From Oscillatoriophycideae cyanobacterium NC_groundwater_1537_Pr4_S-0.65um_50_18 (GTDB lineage: Bacteria > Cyanobacteriota > Cyanobacteriia > Elainellales > Elainellaceae): a stretch of DNA of 64,000 nucleotides. Each line of letters opens with the position of its first letter. Position 1 is the first letter of the stretch. The notes under the pieces are model-generated. The model saw only the letters and a list, made by a program, of their open reading frames with translations. It was not told the DNA's origin and did no database searches. Below are positions 19,551 to 29,285 of the stretch, in pieces. The stretch covers positions 124,001-188,000 of the forward strand of contig JACQYI010000033.1 of NCBI GenBank assembly GCA_016208305.1, read 5' to 3'. The position numbers and the translations under genes are program-made.

Positions 19551-19782
19551 TTGAGTTTTGCATTTGAAACAGCGATAACCCAAAACTCGCTTACGTATAA
19601 GCGCTTGCATATAGATCTTGTCTGTCTTGCATTTATTGTATTGATTTAGGGTGACCTATCAGGATCGGTGTTCCCCCCTGAGGACGATCGTTTTGCCGCC
19701 CTTTTCCCAACCTGGTTCAACTTCTGCTGCAACTGTTTGGCTTTTGGCAGAGTGCGCAAAAGATGAGCGGTAGAATATTTTT

Positions 19783-20487
19783 ATGGGAGAAACGCATTAC
19801 GACACTTTAAAGGTCAGCCAGACGGCAACTCAAGCAGAGATCAAGCAAGCCTATCGCCAAATGGCCAAACGCTTTCATCCGGATGTCAGTCAGGATGCGA
19901 TGAGCCATGAGCGGATTACAGAAATTAATGCGGCCTACGAGGTTCTCAGCGATACTCGACAGCGGCAGTCTTACGATCGCCACCTGACCTATGGGGGGCG
20001 ATCGCGCACGGCTGTCAGCTCTGAAGATCGCCAGGAAAGAGCTGCTGCCGCCAATAAGCGTCATCGCCAGAGACAGACTGGGCGCGATAGCGATGAACAG
20101 CTCCAACAATGGATGAAGCGCGTCTATCAGCCTGTCAATCGCACGATTGGGCAAATTATTAGCCCGCTCAGGGCGCAAATTAATCAGCTTGCAGCCGATC
20201 CGTTTGATGACGATCTGTTAGAGGACTTCCAAGCCTACCTAGAGGATTGCCGTACCTCGCTGCAACGGGGTCAGCAGGTTTTTCGCTCGATTCCCAATCC
20301 TCCGGCTGTGGCAGGTGTTGCGGCTCATTTGTACTATTGTCTCAATCAGGTGAGTGACGGCATTGATGAGCTAGAGCGCTTTGTAAGCAGCTATGACGAG
20401 CATTATTTGCATACAGGGCAAGAGCTATTTCGGATTGCGTCAGGGTTACGGCGCGAGGCGCAAGCGGCAATTCGGGAGCTTGCTTAG
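19783..20487 (+). CDS. J-domain protein, cyanobacterial type
   Basis: A 234-residue protein with an N-terminal J domain (about 3-68) containing the HPD tripeptide in KRFHPDVSQ and the helix-IV block NAAYEVLSDTRQRQSYDRH. A basic linker follows (about 70-110), then a helical C-terminal domain of no recognised family that is not a DnaJ zinc-finger or client-binding domain. It should stimulate an Hsp70 ATPase. Its divergence from clpB1 is suggestive only. Confidence 0.85.
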   Translation: MGETHYDTLKVSQTATQAEIKQAYRQMAKRFHPDVSQDAMSHERITEINAAYEVLSDTRQRQSYDRHLTYGGRSRTAVSSEDRQERAAAANKRHRQRQTGRDSDEQLQQWMKRVYQPVNRTIGQIISPLRAQINQLAADPFDDDLLEDFQAYLEDCRTSLQRGQQVFRSIPNPPAVAGVAAHLYYCLNQVSDGIDELERFVSSYDEHYLHTGQELFRIASGLRREAQAAIRELA

Positions 20488-20632
20488 CACAACATTAGGA
20501 ATAAACAACAGCATTAGTGGGTGAATTGTGGATTTCTAAGCCACAATAGTTAGGGGCGATCCACTGAATCCAGCATTCAACTGCACTCTCTTTCAACGGA
20601 CTCCTGCTTTCTTTCATCTTTTTTCTTGTCCT

Positions 20633-21997
20633 ATGCCTCTTCCTGTTGTTGCTATCATTGGTCGCCCAAATGTGGGTAAGTCTACTCTGGTCAATCGTTT
20701 GACTGGCATGATGGATGCGATCGTCCATGATGAACCTGGCGTGACGCGCGATCGCACCTACCGAGAAGCCTTTTGGCGCGATCGAGATTTCATGGTGGTA
20801 GATACAGGGGGGCTAGTCTTTGACGATGACACAGAGTTTTTGCCCCTGATTCGGGAGCAGGCAATGCTGGCTCTAGCCGAGTCGAGTGTTGCCATTATGG
20901 TTGTAGATGGACAGGCGGGGCCAAACGCCTCTGATGAAGAGATCGCTATGTGGCTGCGGCAGCAGTCTGTTCCGGTTTTAGTCGCCGTCAACAAATGCGA
21001 ATCGGTAGATCACGGCTTAGTGCAGGCTGCTGAGTTTTGGCGGTTGGGCTTAGGCGAGCCTTACCCTGTCTCTGGCATTCACGGCAACGGCACAGGAGAA
21101 CTGCTGGATGATTTGGTCAACCATCTGCCTACCACAGACCTGATTGAAGACACGGGCGAAATTCGTGTGGCGATTGTGGGTCGTCCTAACGTGGGCAAAT
21201 CCAGCTTGCTGAACGCCTTTGTGGGCGAAAGTCGAGCCATTGTTAGTCCCATTTCTGGCACCACGCGTGACACGATCGATATGCTGGTTGAGCGGGGTGA
21301 GCAGCGCTATCGCTTAATCGATACGGCAGGCATCCGCAAGAAAAAGCAGGTTGAGTATGGCCCTGAATTCTTTGGCATCAACCGGGCTTTTAAGGCGATT
21401 CGGCGTGCCGATGTGGTGCTGCTGGTGATTGATGCTTTGGATGGCGTCACAGAACAAGATCAGAAGCTGGCAGGACGTATTTCTGATGATGGGCGAGCCT
21501 GTGTTGTCGTCGTTAACAAGTGGGATGCAGTCGAAAAAGATGCCTACACCATTTACGAATACGACAAGCAAATGAAGGATCGGTTGCACTTCACCGATTG
21601 GGCAGAGACGGTTTACGTCAGCGCCATGACGGGACAGCGGGTCGAAAAAATTCTAGATTTGGTGGATACGGCGGCTGAGCAGCACAAGCGCCGCGTTAGC
21701 ACCTCTGTAATTAACGAAGTTATTGAAGAAGCTTTGAGCTGGCATACACCGCCCACCACACGCCAAGGACGGCAGGGCAGAATTTATTACGGCACGCAGG
21801 TGACCAGCCAGCCCCCGACGATCGCCCTCTTTGTCAATGATCCCAAGCTATTTGGCGATACGTTCCGTCGCTACCTTGAGGGGCAGTTCCGCAAGCACTT
21901 GGGCTTTACGGGCACACCGCTAAAGCTATTGTGGCGTGGCAAGAAAGTGCGCGAAATGGAGCGCAGCCCCAACCGAGCGGTTAAGGTCAAGGGATAA
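20633..21997 (+). CDS. der: Ribosome-assembly GTPase Der (EngA)
   Basis: A 454-residue protein with two tandem G domains, P-loops [13 protein letters not shown] (about 10) and [13 protein letters not shown] (about 185), G3 motifs DTGG and DTAG, and NKW/NKCE-type G4 motifs. The C-terminal KH-like domain ends in [17 protein letters not shown]. Der acts in 50S subunit maturation. The ecfT-like gene follows after 57 bp and is probably co-transcribed. Confidence 0.96.
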   Translation: MPLPVVAIIGRPNVGKSTLVNRLTGMMDAIVHDEPGVTRDRTYREAFWRDRDFMVVDTGGLVFDDDTEFLPLIREQAMLALAESSVAIMVVDGQAGPNASDEEIAMWLRQQSVPVLVAVNKCESVDHGLVQAAEFWRLGLGEPYPVSGIHGNGTGELLDDLVNHLPTTDLIEDTGEIRVAIVGRPNVGKSSLLNAFVGESRAIVSPISGTTRDTIDMLVERGEQRYRLIDTAGIRKKKQVEYGPEFFGINRAFKAIRRADVVLLVIDALDGVTEQDQKLAGRISDDGRACVVVVNKWDAVEKDAYTIYEYDKQMKDRLHFTDWAETVYVSAMTGQRVEKILDLVDTAAEQHKRRVSTSVINEVIEEALSWHTPPTTRQGRQGRIYYGTQVTSQPPTIALFVNDPKLFGDTFRRYLEGQFRKHLGFTGTPLKLLWRGKKVREMERSPNRAVKVKG

Positions 21998-22054
21998 AGC
22001 TGACGTTTTGGGCTTAGAATCTTTACTCAGTCGCGTCGTACTGGATTTATAGCG

Positions 22055-22993
22055 ATGGATTTATTGCGATCGCTGCCCATTGGACTTTACCTTGAGCAGC
22101 CGGTGACTTGGCTGCATCGGATTGATGCCAGAGTCAAACTATTCTGGCTGGTGGCTTTTCTGCTAACCCCCATTGCCGCCAATCCTTCCTGGCGCATCGC
22201 GATCGTAGTGGCCTTGCTCTTGCTCACCCTCAGCACTCGTCTGCCCTTTCGGGTATGGCGACGGCAGATGGGCTTGGTCACGGTCTTTAGCTTACTGCTG
22301 TTGGGCATTACCATGTTTGCCCCAGACGGGATTACTGTTCCTAGCCAACCCCGTCTGCCTGTAGATGAGCTGGCATTAAATCAAAGCTCGCCTGCCCCCA
22401 GTTCACCGCCTAATGCCTCGGCTCCCGCGATCGCTCCTTTGCCTCAGCCAACCGACTACGGCGAATATGTCTTGCTGGATCGAGGGGTTGTGCGGGTCAC
22501 ACGCCGCTCTTTGGAATTGGCAGTTCGAGCCGCCACGTTAATATTTACGCTAATTTACAGCGCCAACTTGTATTTGCTGACTACTGCGCCCGAAGAGATT
22601 ACAGCAGGTTTAGAAAGTCTGATGCAGCCGCTACGACGCTTTAACCTGCCTGTAACAGAAGTCATTCTCACCCTGACGCTGTCGCTACGGTTTATCCCGC
22701 TCGTCCTAGAAGAAGTCCAGAATTTGGTGCGATCGGTCAGAACCAGAGCCATTAACTGGAAAAAGCTGGGATTTCGTAGCTCAGCTCAAGTGTGGGTGAT
22801 GATTGCCGAACGGCTCGTCGATAATCTGCTGGTGCGGGCGGAGCAAATTGCCAGCGCCATGCAGGTTCGCGGATTTACTAGCCCTGACCAGCATCAGGTG
22901 CGGTGGCATCAGTTCAAGCTGAAATTGGGAGATTGGGTGGCGATCGCCGCAATGGGTGTTTTTTTGACCGCCCGTGTCGTTTTAGGCCAGTAA
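22055..22993 (+). CDS. EcfT/CbiQ-family transmembrane transporter subunit
   Basis: A 312-residue CbiQ/EcfT-type membrane protein. It opens with LHRIDARVKLFWLVAFLL, has several hydrophobic helices, and has coupling-helix-like sequences (RSVRTRAINW; RAEQIASAMQVRGF, the ARG-like signature of the family). A Pro/Ser-rich insertion at about 105-145 lengthens it. EcfT normally couples ATPases and a substrate-binding S component of vitamin/metal ECF transporters, but no ATPase or S component lies nearby. Its substrate is unknown. Its position between der and pipX suggests conserved synteny rather than a transporter operon. Confidence 0.85.
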   Translation: MDLLRSLPIGLYLEQPVTWLHRIDARVKLFWLVAFLLTPIAANPSWRIAIVVALLLLTLSTRLPFRVWRRQMGLVTVFSLLLLGITMFAPDGITVPSQPRLPVDELALNQSSPAPSSPPNASAPAIAPLPQPTDYGEYVLLDRGVVRVTRRSLELAVRAATLIFTLIYSANLYLLTTAPEEITAGLESLMQPLRRFNLPVTEVILTLTLSLRFIPLVLEEVQNLVRSVRTRAINWKKLGFRSSAQVWVMIAERLVDNLLVRAEQIASAMQVRGFTSPDQHQVRWHQFKLKLGDWVAIAAMGVFLTARVVLGQ

Positions 22994-23780
22994 AGCGGCT
23001 ACGGCAACAAAGAATACGGCTCGTAGTAAGGGCAAACACACCAACAATTCAGCCAAAAGCGCTACAATTTCCGTAGCGATGCGACACAGTTTTGCGGTAC
23101 GACATTCTCGTAGCCCCCTTGCCAGCGAGAATGTCTCACAAAGCAGATGGTAAATTTCACTTTAACGCAGTGCAATTAGACAAAGCATTGGCGTACCGGG
23201 GATGTAGTTTATGTATTTTAAACTTTGTGCATTTTAAACAATGCCTTCCAGGTGCATCTTGTCTAGTTTGGCTGATCAAGTCTAGCTAACTTGAATCTAT
23301 CAACTTTGATTTTGATGAAGGCTGACCGCAAAAGCAGCGATCGCGTGATTCTTTATCATTAACCAACTTACTGACTACAGATTAAATTGGCCATGAAATA
23401 CTGAGGAAATATCTTAAAGATGCGTCATGGGTAAAGGGAATATTGCCCATTCTAAAAGCCACTTTTTCAGATAAATTCTAAGTCAAGAGTCGGCAAAGGA
23501 TAGTTGAAAACTCTCCCGTTTGTGACTGCTAGGATGCTGACTGATAGGGGTACTCTAGGGCTGAGTCCTGATTCTAGATTGCAAAAATAAATGATGCCAA
23601 ACTGACAAAGCTTAGATCTAGACCTGGGTTGCTACTCTACAAATGGCAAAATAACTTTTGCGTTGTTCTCAAAATTTGCTTCAATCATAGGTATTCCTCA
23701 ATTAAATAAGCATTCTTAAACTAAATTTAATGCGAGACCCTGTTATAAACCCTGTTGCAACTGATGCTGCCAAAGCTCGA
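22994..23780. other. Gene-free region upstream of pipX, with a strong hairpin
   Basis: No credible ORF was found; the 65-codon frame at 23092-23289 is low-complexity and resembles nothing I know. GACATTCTCG (23101-23110) pairs perfectly with CGAGAATGTC (23126-23135) across a 15-nt loop. No T-run follows, so it is not an obvious terminator. It could belong to a small RNA or a processed ecfT 3' end. Confidence 0.5.
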
Positions 23781-24050
23781 ATGAGTACTGAAACATACCT
23801 CAATCATCCGACGTTTGGTTTGCTCTTTAGAGTCTGCGTTGTTGAAGAAAATCGAGAGCTGTTTGCAACGCTCTATGCTCAACGCCTATTTTTTGTCGTG
23901 ACAACGGGCGTAAACGGCATTCAATTTGACCCTGTTGGTCGTACCGATGCCCGGATCTTAGTTGAAGGCCGTATGAGAGAACTGCGGCGCACAGGACAAA
24001 CTCTGGAATACAGCAAGGTTCAAGCGACGCACAAGCAAACCTTCCAATGA
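23781..24050 (+). CDS. pipX: PII-interacting protein PipX (NtcA co-activator)
   Basis: An 89-residue PipX with the core blocks ETYLNHPTFGLLFRVC, ELFATLYAQRLFFVV and DPVGRTDARILVEGRMR. PipX shuttles between the PII signal protein and the nitrogen regulator NtcA, and co-activates NtcA when 2-oxoglutarate is high. The frame is open to an ATG at 23730 (17 extra residues), but the family start is MSTETYLNHP at 23781. The stop overlaps the pipY start as ATGA, so the two are translationally coupled. Confidence 0.93.
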   Translation: MSTETYLNHPTFGLLFRVCVVEENRELFATLYAQRLFFVVTTGVNGIQFDPVGRTDARILVEGRMRELRRTGQTLEYSKVQATHKQTFQ

Positions 24051-24748
24051 ACTCTTCTCAACTTAGCCAAATCGTCGATCGCCTAGGACAGATTCGCCAG
24101 ACCTTGCCGCCCAACGTCAAGCTGATTGCCGTGACCAAGCAGGTTCCAGCCGAGGTGATGCGGCTCGCCTATGAGGCAGGCATCCGAGACTTTGGTGAAA
24201 ACCGAATTCAGGAGGCCGAAAGTAAGCAAGAGCAGCTAAAAGACCTGGATGTAACCTGGCACTTGATCGGGCATTTGCAAAGCAACAAAGCGGCTAAGGC
24301 GTTAGAGCACTTTCACTGGATTCACTCCGTCGATAGCCTCAAGCTGGCTCAACGCCTCCATCAAATCTTGGATCAAAGGGCTGAGTCTTCGCCCCATCAG
24401 CCTATTCAGAAACCCAAGATCTGTCTCCAGGTCAAACTGCTGCCCGATCCCAATAAATTTGGCTGGAGTGCGCCTGAACTTTTGTCTGATCTGCCTCTGC
24501 TCGATCAATGCACTAATCTCAATATTGTAGGGCTAATGTCTATTCCTCCCCTTGGGCTGGAGCCGGACGCAACGCTCTCAGTCTTCACTCAAACTCGCGA
24601 TTTGGCAGAGAAGATTCGTCAGCAACATTGTGCCCATATCCAGATGCAAGAGTTGTCGATGGGCATGTCTGGAGACTACCCTCTGGCAGTACAAGCTGGG
24701 GCGACCCTGATTCGTTTGGGACGAACCCTGTTTGGCGATCGCGCTTGA
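24047..24748 (+). CDS. pipY: PLP-homeostasis protein PipY (YggS/YBL036C family)
   Basis: A 233-residue single-domain PLP-binding protein. The PLP lysine lies in VKLIAVTKQVPAEV, and other landmarks are DFGENRIQEAESKQ, WHLIGHLQSNKAAKAL and the C-terminal ELSMGMSGDYPLAVQAGATL. YggS proteins tune pyridoxal-phosphate and amino-acid pools. In cyanobacteria the gene is coupled to pipX, as here through an ATGA overlap. SepF, which I recall following pipY in some cyanobacteria, is absent; rlmN comes next after 48 bp. Confidence 0.95.
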   Translation: MNSSQLSQIVDRLGQIRQTLPPNVKLIAVTKQVPAEVMRLAYEAGIRDFGENRIQEAESKQEQLKDLDVTWHLIGHLQSNKAAKALEHFHWIHSVDSLKLAQRLHQILDQRAESSPHQPIQKPKICLQVKLLPDPNKFGWSAPELLSDLPLLDQCTNLNIVGLMSIPPLGLEPDATLSVFTQTRDLAEKIRQQHCAHIQMQELSMGMSGDYPLAVQAGATLIRLGRTLFGDRA

Positions 24749-24796
24749 TTTTGAATTCTCCCCTACCATAGATAGGGTTAAGCATGCAGAATTTTT

Positions 24797-25972
24797 ATGT
24801 CTTTTCCTGGATCTCTTGAACCAAGTCAGGTTGCGTCTGTTGAGCCATCGCCACAAGCCGAGCCGCAGAGCAAACCTTTGCTGGGGCGATCGCTGGCTGA
24901 GCTAACCGATTGGGTGCAGCAGCAGGGACAGCCTGCCTATCGCGGCAAGCAGCTCTACCAGTGGATTTATCAGCAGGGAGCACGATCGATCGCTGATATT
25001 TCAGTTTTTCCCAAGCAGTGGCGATCGGGCTTTGCCCAACCCGAAGGAACGGGAGCAGAAATTGGCCGCTCAACGCTACACTATCGCTCGGCAGCTCCCG
25101 ACGGTACGGTCAAGTTTTTGCTCAAGCTCTCGGATGGGCAAATTGTTGAGGCCGTTGGTATTCCGAGTTCCAAGACAGGCGGAGCGAGAGAGGCTGGGGA
25201 ATGGGGTGAGGGCGAAGTGATCCACCATCCTGCTCAGATCGATCGCCTGACGGTCTGTGTGTCTTCGCAGGTGGGCTGCCCTATGGCGTGCGATTTTTGT
25301 GCGACGGGCAAGGGAGGGTTTCAGCGCAATTTAGAAACCCATGAGATTGTCGATCAGGTGCTGACGGTACAGGAAGATTTTGGCCATCGGGTCAGCAATA
25401 TTGTCTTTATGGGGATGGGAGAACCCTTACTCAATACCGACAATGTTTTGGCTGCTGTGCGATCGCTCAATCAAGATGTGGGCATCGGGCAGCGATCGAT
25501 CACCCTTTCTACGGTAGGCATCCCTGGAAGGATTCGCCGTCTTGCCGAGCAACAGCTTCAGGTAACGCTTGCCATTAGTTTGCACGCTTCTAACCAGCAT
25601 CTGCGCGAGCAGCTGATTCCGAGCGCTCGTCAATATCCGATGACAGAGTTGCTGAGTGAATGCCGAGACTATGTGAAGATGACCGGACGACGGGTTACCT
25701 TTGAGTATGTTTTGCTGGCCGATCTCAACGATCGCCCCATTCATGCAGCCGAACTCGCGGCTCAATTGCGCGGCTTCCAAAGCCATGTCAACCTTATTCC
25801 TTACAATCCCATTAGCGAAGTCGATTATCAACGTCCTGATTCTCGGCGGGTGCAGGGATTTATTCAGGCATTGCGATCGCACCATATTGCTGCAACGGTT
25901 CGGTGGTCAAGAGGGTTGGAGGCCGATGCGGCTTGCGGTCAGCTCCGAGCCTCTAAAACAAAGGGCGTTTAG
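24797..25972 (+). CDS. rlmN: 23S rRNA/tRNA (adenine-C2) methyltransferase RlmN
   Basis: A 391-residue radical-SAM enzyme. The CxxxCxxC cluster motif is in [14 protein letters not shown] and the mechanistic C-terminal cysteine is in [10 protein letters not shown]; the GMGEPLLN and [15 protein letters not shown] blocks are diagnostic. It methylates A2503 of 23S rRNA and A37 of some tRNAs. The N-terminal about 30 residues are a variable tail, so a start further in is possible. Half an R1 repeat follows the stop. Confidence 0.95.
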   Translation: MSFPGSLEPSQVASVEPSPQAEPQSKPLLGRSLAELTDWVQQQGQPAYRGKQLYQWIYQQGARSIADISVFPKQWRSGFAQPEGTGAEIGRSTLHYRSAAPDGTVKFLLKLSDGQIVEAVGIPSSKTGGAREAGEWGEGEVIHHPAQIDRLTVCVSSQVGCPMACDFCATGKGGFQRNLETHEIVDQVLTVQEDFGHRVSNIVFMGMGEPLLNTDNVLAAVRSLNQDVGIGQRSITLSTVGIPGRIRRLAEQQLQVTLAISLHASNQHLREQLIPSARQYPMTELLSECRDYVKMTGRRVTFEYVLLADLNDRPIHAAELAAQLRGFQSHVNLIPYNPISEVDYQRPDSRRVQGFIQALRSHHIAATVRWSRGLEADAACGQLRASKTKGV

Positions 25973-25997
25973 AAATCAAGATTGCCTAGCAGTCTCC

Positions 25998-26023
25998 TTT
26001 CCAAAAAACTACTGGGTTTTATT
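25998..26023 (-). repeat. R1 palindromic repeat, half copy d
   Basis: TTTCCAAAAAACTACTGGG runs into TTTTATT and matches the right arm plus leader of copy e. The partner arm is missing, so this is a truncated copy between rlmN and the next gene. Confidence 0.6.
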
Positions 26024-26080
26024 GAAGACTAGAGATAAACTGAGCGTGAAGGTCATATCCCCAAATCATTGGTGGCTATT

Positions 26081-26809
26081 ATGGTAAACACTGTTCAGAC
26101 CTCCGACGCTCAACCTTCCCCTCCTCAAACCCCTTACAGCGACGCGCAGATCTCCGGATGGTTACGCGGACTGCTTAGCATTGCCTGGGCAGACGGACAT
26201 TTTGACCAACAAGAACAAGCGCTAATTGCTGAGCTAACTCAAGAGCTGGCAGCAACGCCGGAGCTAGAAGCGATCGAGACTATTTCTCCAGAGCAGCTCG
26301 CAGCTCTACTGGGCAAGGAAAGTACGATCGCTGAAAATTTCATGCGGACAGCAGTCATGGTGGCGATCGCGGACGGGCTTTACTCTGCGGCCGAGGATGA
26401 AGCTCTGCATGAGTTTTGTAACGCCTTGGGAATAGATGCCAAAATTCTGGAATCGCTGCGCCTGACGCTTAACTATCAGCCACCTCTGCCTGAGTCAGCC
26501 TCAACTCCAGCAGGCTTGTCATCCTTAGAGGTCAACCAGGCCAATCTATCGCTCGATGTTTTGAAGCCGATGCAAGACTGGCTTGATCATCTCCATATCG
26601 ACGATCCGCGTTTGGCACGCTTCCTCTGCAATCTCATTCCACCCCAATGCCCGTTTGAGCGAGATGTGACGCTATTTGGGCGAAAGCTGATTCATATCCC
26701 AGCGATGTGCAAAATCAATCCCCTATACGAGCAGCTTGTGGGGTTACGCTTTCGAGCTTTGACCTACTTGGTAGAAGATTGCCAGGAAGATGTGTCGAGG
26801 TACTGTTAG
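26081..26809 (+). CDS. TerB-like plus Mo-nitrogenase C-terminal (Mo-nitro_C) domain protein
   Basis: A 242-residue cyanobacterial protein. The N-terminal half (about 20-125) looks like a TerB-type helical domain with acidic SIAWADGHFDQQEQALI and VAIADGLYSAAEDEAL repeats. The C-terminal about 80 residues match the Mo-nitro_C family: DDPRLARFLCNLIPPQCPFE, GRKLIHIPAMCKINPLYEQL and a terminal Cys. Despite the name, this family is widespread in cyanobacteria and does not imply nitrogen fixation; no nif genes are present here. The conserved cysteines may bind metal (inference). The ATG at 26081 is preferred over an in-frame TTG at 26069. Its function is unknown. Confidence 0.8.
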   Translation: MVNTVQTSDAQPSPPQTPYSDAQISGWLRGLLSIAWADGHFDQQEQALIAELTQELAATPELEAIETISPEQLAALLGKESTIAENFMRTAVMVAIADGLYSAAEDEALHEFCNALGIDAKILESLRLTLNYQPPLPESASTPAGLSSLEVNQANLSLDVLKPMQDWLDHLHIDDPRLARFLCNLIPPQCPFERDVTLFGRKLIHIPAMCKINPLYEQLVGLRFRALTYLVEDCQEDVSRYC

Positions 26810-26833
26810 CAACTGACCGCTAGCCCAATGCAG

Positions 26834-27658
26834 CTACAGGGTAGGAAAAAACACCCGCATGTAGGCTGATACGATCGCCTCTCCAAAAAATGCCGTTAAA
26901 ACGGCTGCCACAGAGAGAAAAGGGCCAAACGGCATCGGTTGCCGACGGTTCATTAACCCGATCGCCATCGCTCCACCGCCTAAAAATGCGCCGATCGCAC
27001 AGGCCATAAAGCCCGACAGCAGCACGAGCTTCCAGCCTAGCCATGCCCCAATCATTCCCATGAGTTTGGCATCACCACCCCCCATTGCCGTTTGACCAAA
27101 GGCGATCGAAGCCAAGATGGTGATGATATCAAATACCCAAATCCCTACGACTGCGCCTAAGATGCCTTCCCAGAGCTGATGGGCAGATCCTGGGAGTCCT
27201 CCCGGCATCCCATACCAACCCGCGATCGTTTGATAAACCAACCCAGCCATCAGCCCCGACTGGGTTAGCGCATTGGGTAAGGTAAGCGTGTCTAGATCAA
27301 TCAGCGCCAGTGCCAATAGCCAGCTAAAAAATGTCCAGTAGCCTAAAGTAGGCAAAGACAGGTCATAGGCCCAGTAGACCCACACAAACAGCACTCCTGT
27401 TGCAGCTTCCACCAGCGGATAGCGGACTGCGATCGGGCTGCGGCAATAGCGACAGCGGCCTTTGAGCGCTAGCCAGCCCAGCACAGGGACGTTATCGTAG
27501 CTTTTGAGTCGTCGTAAGCAATGCGGACAGCGAGAAGGAGGAAACAGCAGAGATAAACCCGCTGGGATGCGATAAATGACGACATTCAGGAAACTACCCA
27601 CTGCTGCACCTAGTGCAAAGGTGATGAGTGTCGTCAGCCCTGAAGAGAGAAATTCCAT
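26834..27658 (-). CDS. pilD: Prepilin peptidase / N-methyltransferase
   Basis: A 274-residue polytopic membrane protein of the A24 aspartic protease family. The N-terminal methyltransferase zinc site is intact (CPHC and CRYC pairs). The two catalytic aspartates are in ALIDLDTLTLPN and GGGDAKLMG. It cleaves and methylates type IV pilins and pseudopilins at the plasma membrane. It is convergent with the Mo-nitro_C gene and stands alone. Confidence 0.95.
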   Translation of the reverse strand: MEFLSSGLTTLITFALGAAVGSFLNVVIYRIPAGLSLLFPPSRCPHCLRRLKSYDNVPVLGWLALKGRCRYCRSPIAVRYPLVEAATGVLFVWVYWAYDLSLPTLGYWTFFSWLLALALIDLDTLTLPNALTQSGLMAGLVYQTIAGWYGMPGGLPGSAHQLWEGILGAVVGIWVFDIITILASIAFGQTAMGGGDAKLMGMIGAWLGWKLVLLSGFMACAIGAFLGGGAMAIGLMNRRQPMPFGPFLSVAAVLTAFFGEAIVSAYMRVFFPTL

Positions 27659-27863
27659 GACGTTATATAGACGTTATGTACAGGAGGCACAGGTTGAAAT
27701 CTAGATTGAAAGCTTGTTGCTGCTCGTTTTCATAATGCCCTGAATCTCTCTCTTACCCTGCTTTGGCCCCATGTTTTAATGAAAACCTCAAACCTCAAAC
27801 CTCAAACCTACCCCTTACACGCCTAAATCCAGCTATCATAGCGGTTGTTGCATCGGCTACAGT

Positions 27864-29285
27864 ATGGGCAGACAACGTTCAATTTTGGCGCTAATTTTAG
27901 CTTTGACGATCGCAGCGATCGTCGTTCTGGTCAAGGTTCCTGTGCGGCTGGGCTTAGACTTACAGGGCGGCTCTCAGCTGACGCTTCAGGTGCAAACCAC
28001 TGAAACTGTTAAAGAAATTACTCCTGACAAGCTCGATGCCGTCAAGCGCGTAGTCGAGAACCGCATCAATGGACTGGGAGTTTCTGAATCGATCGTTCAG
28101 TCTGTGTTGCCGGACAAGCTTGTCGTGCAGCTTCCTGGCGTTAGCGATCCGGCTCAGGCCGAGCGAGTTTTGGGGGGTACAGCCCAACTCGACTTTCGAG
28201 AGCAGATCCCTGGGACAGAGGCTCGCTTGCCGATTGAGTTTCAGGTGCAAAAGCAGAAAGAGGTCGAACTCAGAGCCTTACAGGATAGCAAGGCCGATAA
28301 GGCTGAAATTGATGCCAAGCAAGCTGAGCTTGATGCCAGCGCTCAGGCCCTCGCAGAACTCTTTAAGCCCTCTGGTCTGACAGGAGAAGGACTCAGAAAT
28401 GCGTTCCCTCAGCCTGTAGGGGGCGATAGCTGGGAAGTGGTGCTGAACTTTAGTGACCAAGGGGGCGAACAGTTTGCCCAACTCACCAAAAATGTGGCGG
28501 GTACTGGACGTAGCCTAGGCATTTTCTTAGATAATCAGCTCTTGAGCGCGCCTACCGTTGCGGCTCAGTACGCCGAAACCGGAATTTCAGGCGGCACAGC
28601 CACGATTACGGGAGGATTTGATACGCAGGAAGCGAGCGGACTCGCCATTCAATTGCGCGGTGGCGCACTGCCTGTGCCTGTAGAAATCGTAGAAAACCGT
28701 ACTGTTGGGGCGACTTTAGGACAAGACAGCATCCAGAGCAGTATTTACGCAGGGATTCTGGGTTTGGTGCTGGTGCTGATTTTCATGGTGATCTATTATC
28801 GTTTACCCGGCTTCATTGCCGATCTGGCACTGATGCTCTATGCGCTGTTTACGCTGGCGCTGTTTAACCTATTGGGCGTGACGCTGACCCTCCCTGGAAT
28901 TGCCGGATTTCTCCTCAGTATTGGCATGGCTGTAGATGCTAACGTGCTGATTTTTGAACGCACCCGCGAGGAGCTACAGGCCGGAAAAACGCTCTATCGT
29001 TCTGTAGAGTCAGGCTTCTATCGCGCTTTTTCTAGCATTCTGGACAGTAACGTTACCACGCTTATTTCCTGTCTAGCGCTGTTTGTGTTGGGGACGGGAT
29101 TAGTTAAAGGTTTTGCCTTGACCCTGGCGCTTGGAATTGGGGTAAGCATGTTTACAGCACTGACCTGTAGCCGCACCTTCCTAATGCTGCTCGTGCTCAG
29201 CTATCCGGCTTTGCGGCAAAGACCTGAACTCTTTAGCCCCAATGTTCCTTCCTCTAACAAAATCCAGCCAGAGAAAGCATCATGA
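27864..29285 (+). CDS. secD: Protein translocase subunit SecD
   Basis: A 473-residue SecD. It has one N-terminal [17 protein letters not shown], a periplasmic/lumenal P1 domain (about 40-290) that includes a charged helical stretch (about 130-170), and five TMs in an MMPL/RND-like core ([30 protein letters not shown]). With SecF it uses the proton gradient to pull translocating proteins outward. Its stop overlaps the secF start (ATGA). Confidence 0.96.
   Translation: MGRQRSILALILALTIAAIVVLVKVPVRLGLDLQGGSQLTLQVQTTETVKEITPDKLDAVKRVVENRINGLGVSESIVQSVLPDKLVVQLPGVSDPAQAERVLGGTAQLDFREQIPGTEARLPIEFQVQKQKEVELRALQDSKADKAEIDAKQAELDASAQALAELFKPSGLTGEGLRNAFPQPVGGDSWEVVLNFSDQGGEQFAQLTKNVAGTGRSLGIFLDNQLLSAPTVAAQYAETGISGGTATITGGFDTQEASGLAIQLRGGALPVPVEIVENRTVGATLGQDSIQSSIYAGILGLVLVLIFMVIYYRLPGFIADLALMLYALFTLALFNLLGVTLTLPGIAGFLLSIGMAVDANVLIFERTREELQAGKTLYRSVESGFYRAFSSILDSNVTTLISCLALFVLGTGLVKGFALTLALGIGVSMFTALTCSRTFLMLLVLSYPALRQRPELFSPNVPSSNKIQPEKAS

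Noticed and set aside
23092-23289. 65-codon frame between ecfT and pipX
   Set aside because: No ribosome-binding site, unusual composition, and it covers the hairpin at 23101-23135; likely chance.
26081-26809. Evidence for nitrogen fixation from the Mo-nitro_C domain
   Set aside because: The family is common in non-fixing cyanobacteria and no nif gene is present in the window.
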